Assembly: GCA_002067325.1 (NCBI GenBank)
Contig: MVQY01000073.1
Span: 1 to 5,064 of the forward strand
Direction: 5' to 3'
DNA from: Methanobacterium sp. PtaU1.Bin097
GTDB taxonomy: Archaea; Methanobacteriota; Methanobacteria; Methanobacteriales; Methanobacteriaceae
Length of the DNA: 5,064 nucleotides
The notes beneath the pieces are model-generated. The model made no database searches. It saw only the letters and a list, made by a program, of their open reading frames with translations, and had not been told where the DNA came from. Shown in pieces: positions 4,467 through 5,064 of the stretch. The first letter of the stretch is position 1; every line of letters begins with the position of its first letter. The position numbers were made by a program, and so were the translations under genes.

Positions 4467-5064
4467 ATGAATCATCGTACCTCGAATTTGATAAAGTTCA
4501 TCAAACTAGGAAAACCCCATCTAACCCTTGGTTTATTCTTTTACTTCTCTATTGGGGCTCTGATTGCCATCCTGCTCCATGCACAATTTGATATGGGTAA
4601 ATTTTTACTGGGCTGGGTCATCATATTTCTTTCTGGATGGGCGGTTCATTATCACAACGACTATTTCGATTTTGAAACAGACCATTACACCCAACCAACA
4701 CCCATCTCTGGCGGCAGCGGTGTTTTAATTGAACATCCTGAATGGAGAGGCTTATCCATATCCATGGCATTTATACTGATGGGTTTGGCCATCGCTCTTT
4801 CAGTAGCCTTCACTGTGATTTACTCCTATTATTTGAACTTCATTTTATTTGTCATCATGGGCAACATCCTAGCTTGGTTTTATGCAGCGCCCCCTGTAAA
4901 ATTATCATATCGTGGATTAGGAGAATTTGGAAACACGGCCATTGGATTTCTATTTCCCGCCATGGGCTACTTCAGTTTAATGGGAACCTTAAATCTACCT
5001 TTCTTCATTTTCGTCATACCCATACTATTTTTACAGATGTTATTCACCGGTAGTGTGGAAATAC
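4467..5064 (+). CDS. UbiA-superfamily prenyltransferase, MenA-like (partial, C-terminus missing)
   Basis: The frame is open from ATG 4467 through the window edge, giving the first 199 residues of a protein that is usually about 280-300 long. The first Asp-rich motif is complete: NDYFDFETD (64-72), which binds the prenyl diphosphate through Mg2+. SGGSGVL (81-87) follows, then FYAAPPVKLSYRGLGEFGNTAIGF (138-161, quoted in two parts: FYAAPPVKL and SYRGLGEFGNTAIGF). Both stretches resemble the 1,4-dihydroxy-2-naphthoate prenyltransferase (MenA) branch more than the archaeal DGGGP synthase of lipid synthesis. Predicted helices are about 18-38, 45-63, 98-118, 122-140, 156-173 and 177-195. The second Asp-rich motif would lie just past the edge. 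It transfers an isoprenoid chain to an aromatic or other acceptor in the membrane. Methanobacteriales are not known to make menaquinone, so the acceptor is open. Confidence 0.85.
   Translation, partial: MNHRTSNLIKFIKLGKPHLTLGLFFYFSIGALIAILLHAQFDMGKFLLGWVIIFLSGWAVHYHNDYFDFETDHYTQPTPISGGSGVLIEHPEWRGLSISMAFILMGLAIALSVAFTVIYSYYLNFILFVIMGNILAWFYAAPPVKLSYRGLGEFGNTAIGFLFPAMGYFSLMGTLNLPFFIFVIPILFLQMLFTGSVEI

Noticed and set aside
4742..5053. Open frame of 103 codons on the plus strand
   Set aside because: It lies inside the prenyltransferase in another frame. The prenyltransferase frame carries the Asp-rich motif and membrane helices, and the alternative protein shows no recognisable domain.
4467..5064. 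DGGGP synthase of archaeal lipid synthesis
   Set aside because: The NDYFD-type motif is shared, but the SGGSGVL and YAAPPVKLSYRGLGE stretches look closer to the MenA branch. The missing C-terminus prevents a final decision.

Overview
The window most likely comes from a methanogenic archaeon of the Methanobacteriales, perhaps Methanobacterium-like; this is inferred from gene content, with no marker gene present. The pointers are an Archaeoglobus-type alanine dehydrogenase, a soluble P-type-ATPase-like HAD protein of a kind I associate with methanogens, Shine-Dalgarno sequences such as GGGAG and GGGGGAT, archaeal TATA-like boxes, and short AT-rich intergenic gaps. No rRNA, tRNA, CRISPR array, transposase or phage gene is visible.

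Layout. (1) 2-88: the last 28 codons of an unidentified plus-strand gene. (2) 148-774, plus: a six-helix TMEM175-type (DUF1211) cation channel. A short palindrome with core TCTACNGTAGA overlaps its translation start region, and two longer copies lie just past its 3' end at 802-816 and 831-851. (3) 888-3470, minus: a three-gene run read alanine dehydrogenase, LysE/RhtB-type exporter, HAD hydrolase. A set of CTGG-N6-CCAG repeats sits between the first two genes. (4) 3471-3596: a divergent intergenic region with a plausible promoter for each side. (5) 3597-4373, plus: a polytopic DUF1624/HGSNAT-type acyltransferase. (6) 4467 to the window end, plus: the first 199 codons of a UbiA-superfamily prenyltransferase that resembles the MenA branch.

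How the genes may work together. Alanine dehydrogenase interconverts alanine with pyruvate and ammonium. A LysE-type exporter directly downstream could release surplus amino acid, so the minus-strand run may be a small nitrogen or amino-acid overflow module. The HAD protein follows the exporter by 27 bases and is probably cotranscribed, but its substrate is unknown. The acyltransferase and the prenyltransferase are both membrane enzymes, separated by 93 bases; a shared role in envelope lipid or glycan modification is possible but unproven.

No clearly new multi-gene system is visible. The best leads are non-coding: the TCTACNGTAGA palindromes around the channel gene and the CTGG-N6-CCAG repeats ahead of the exporter gene.
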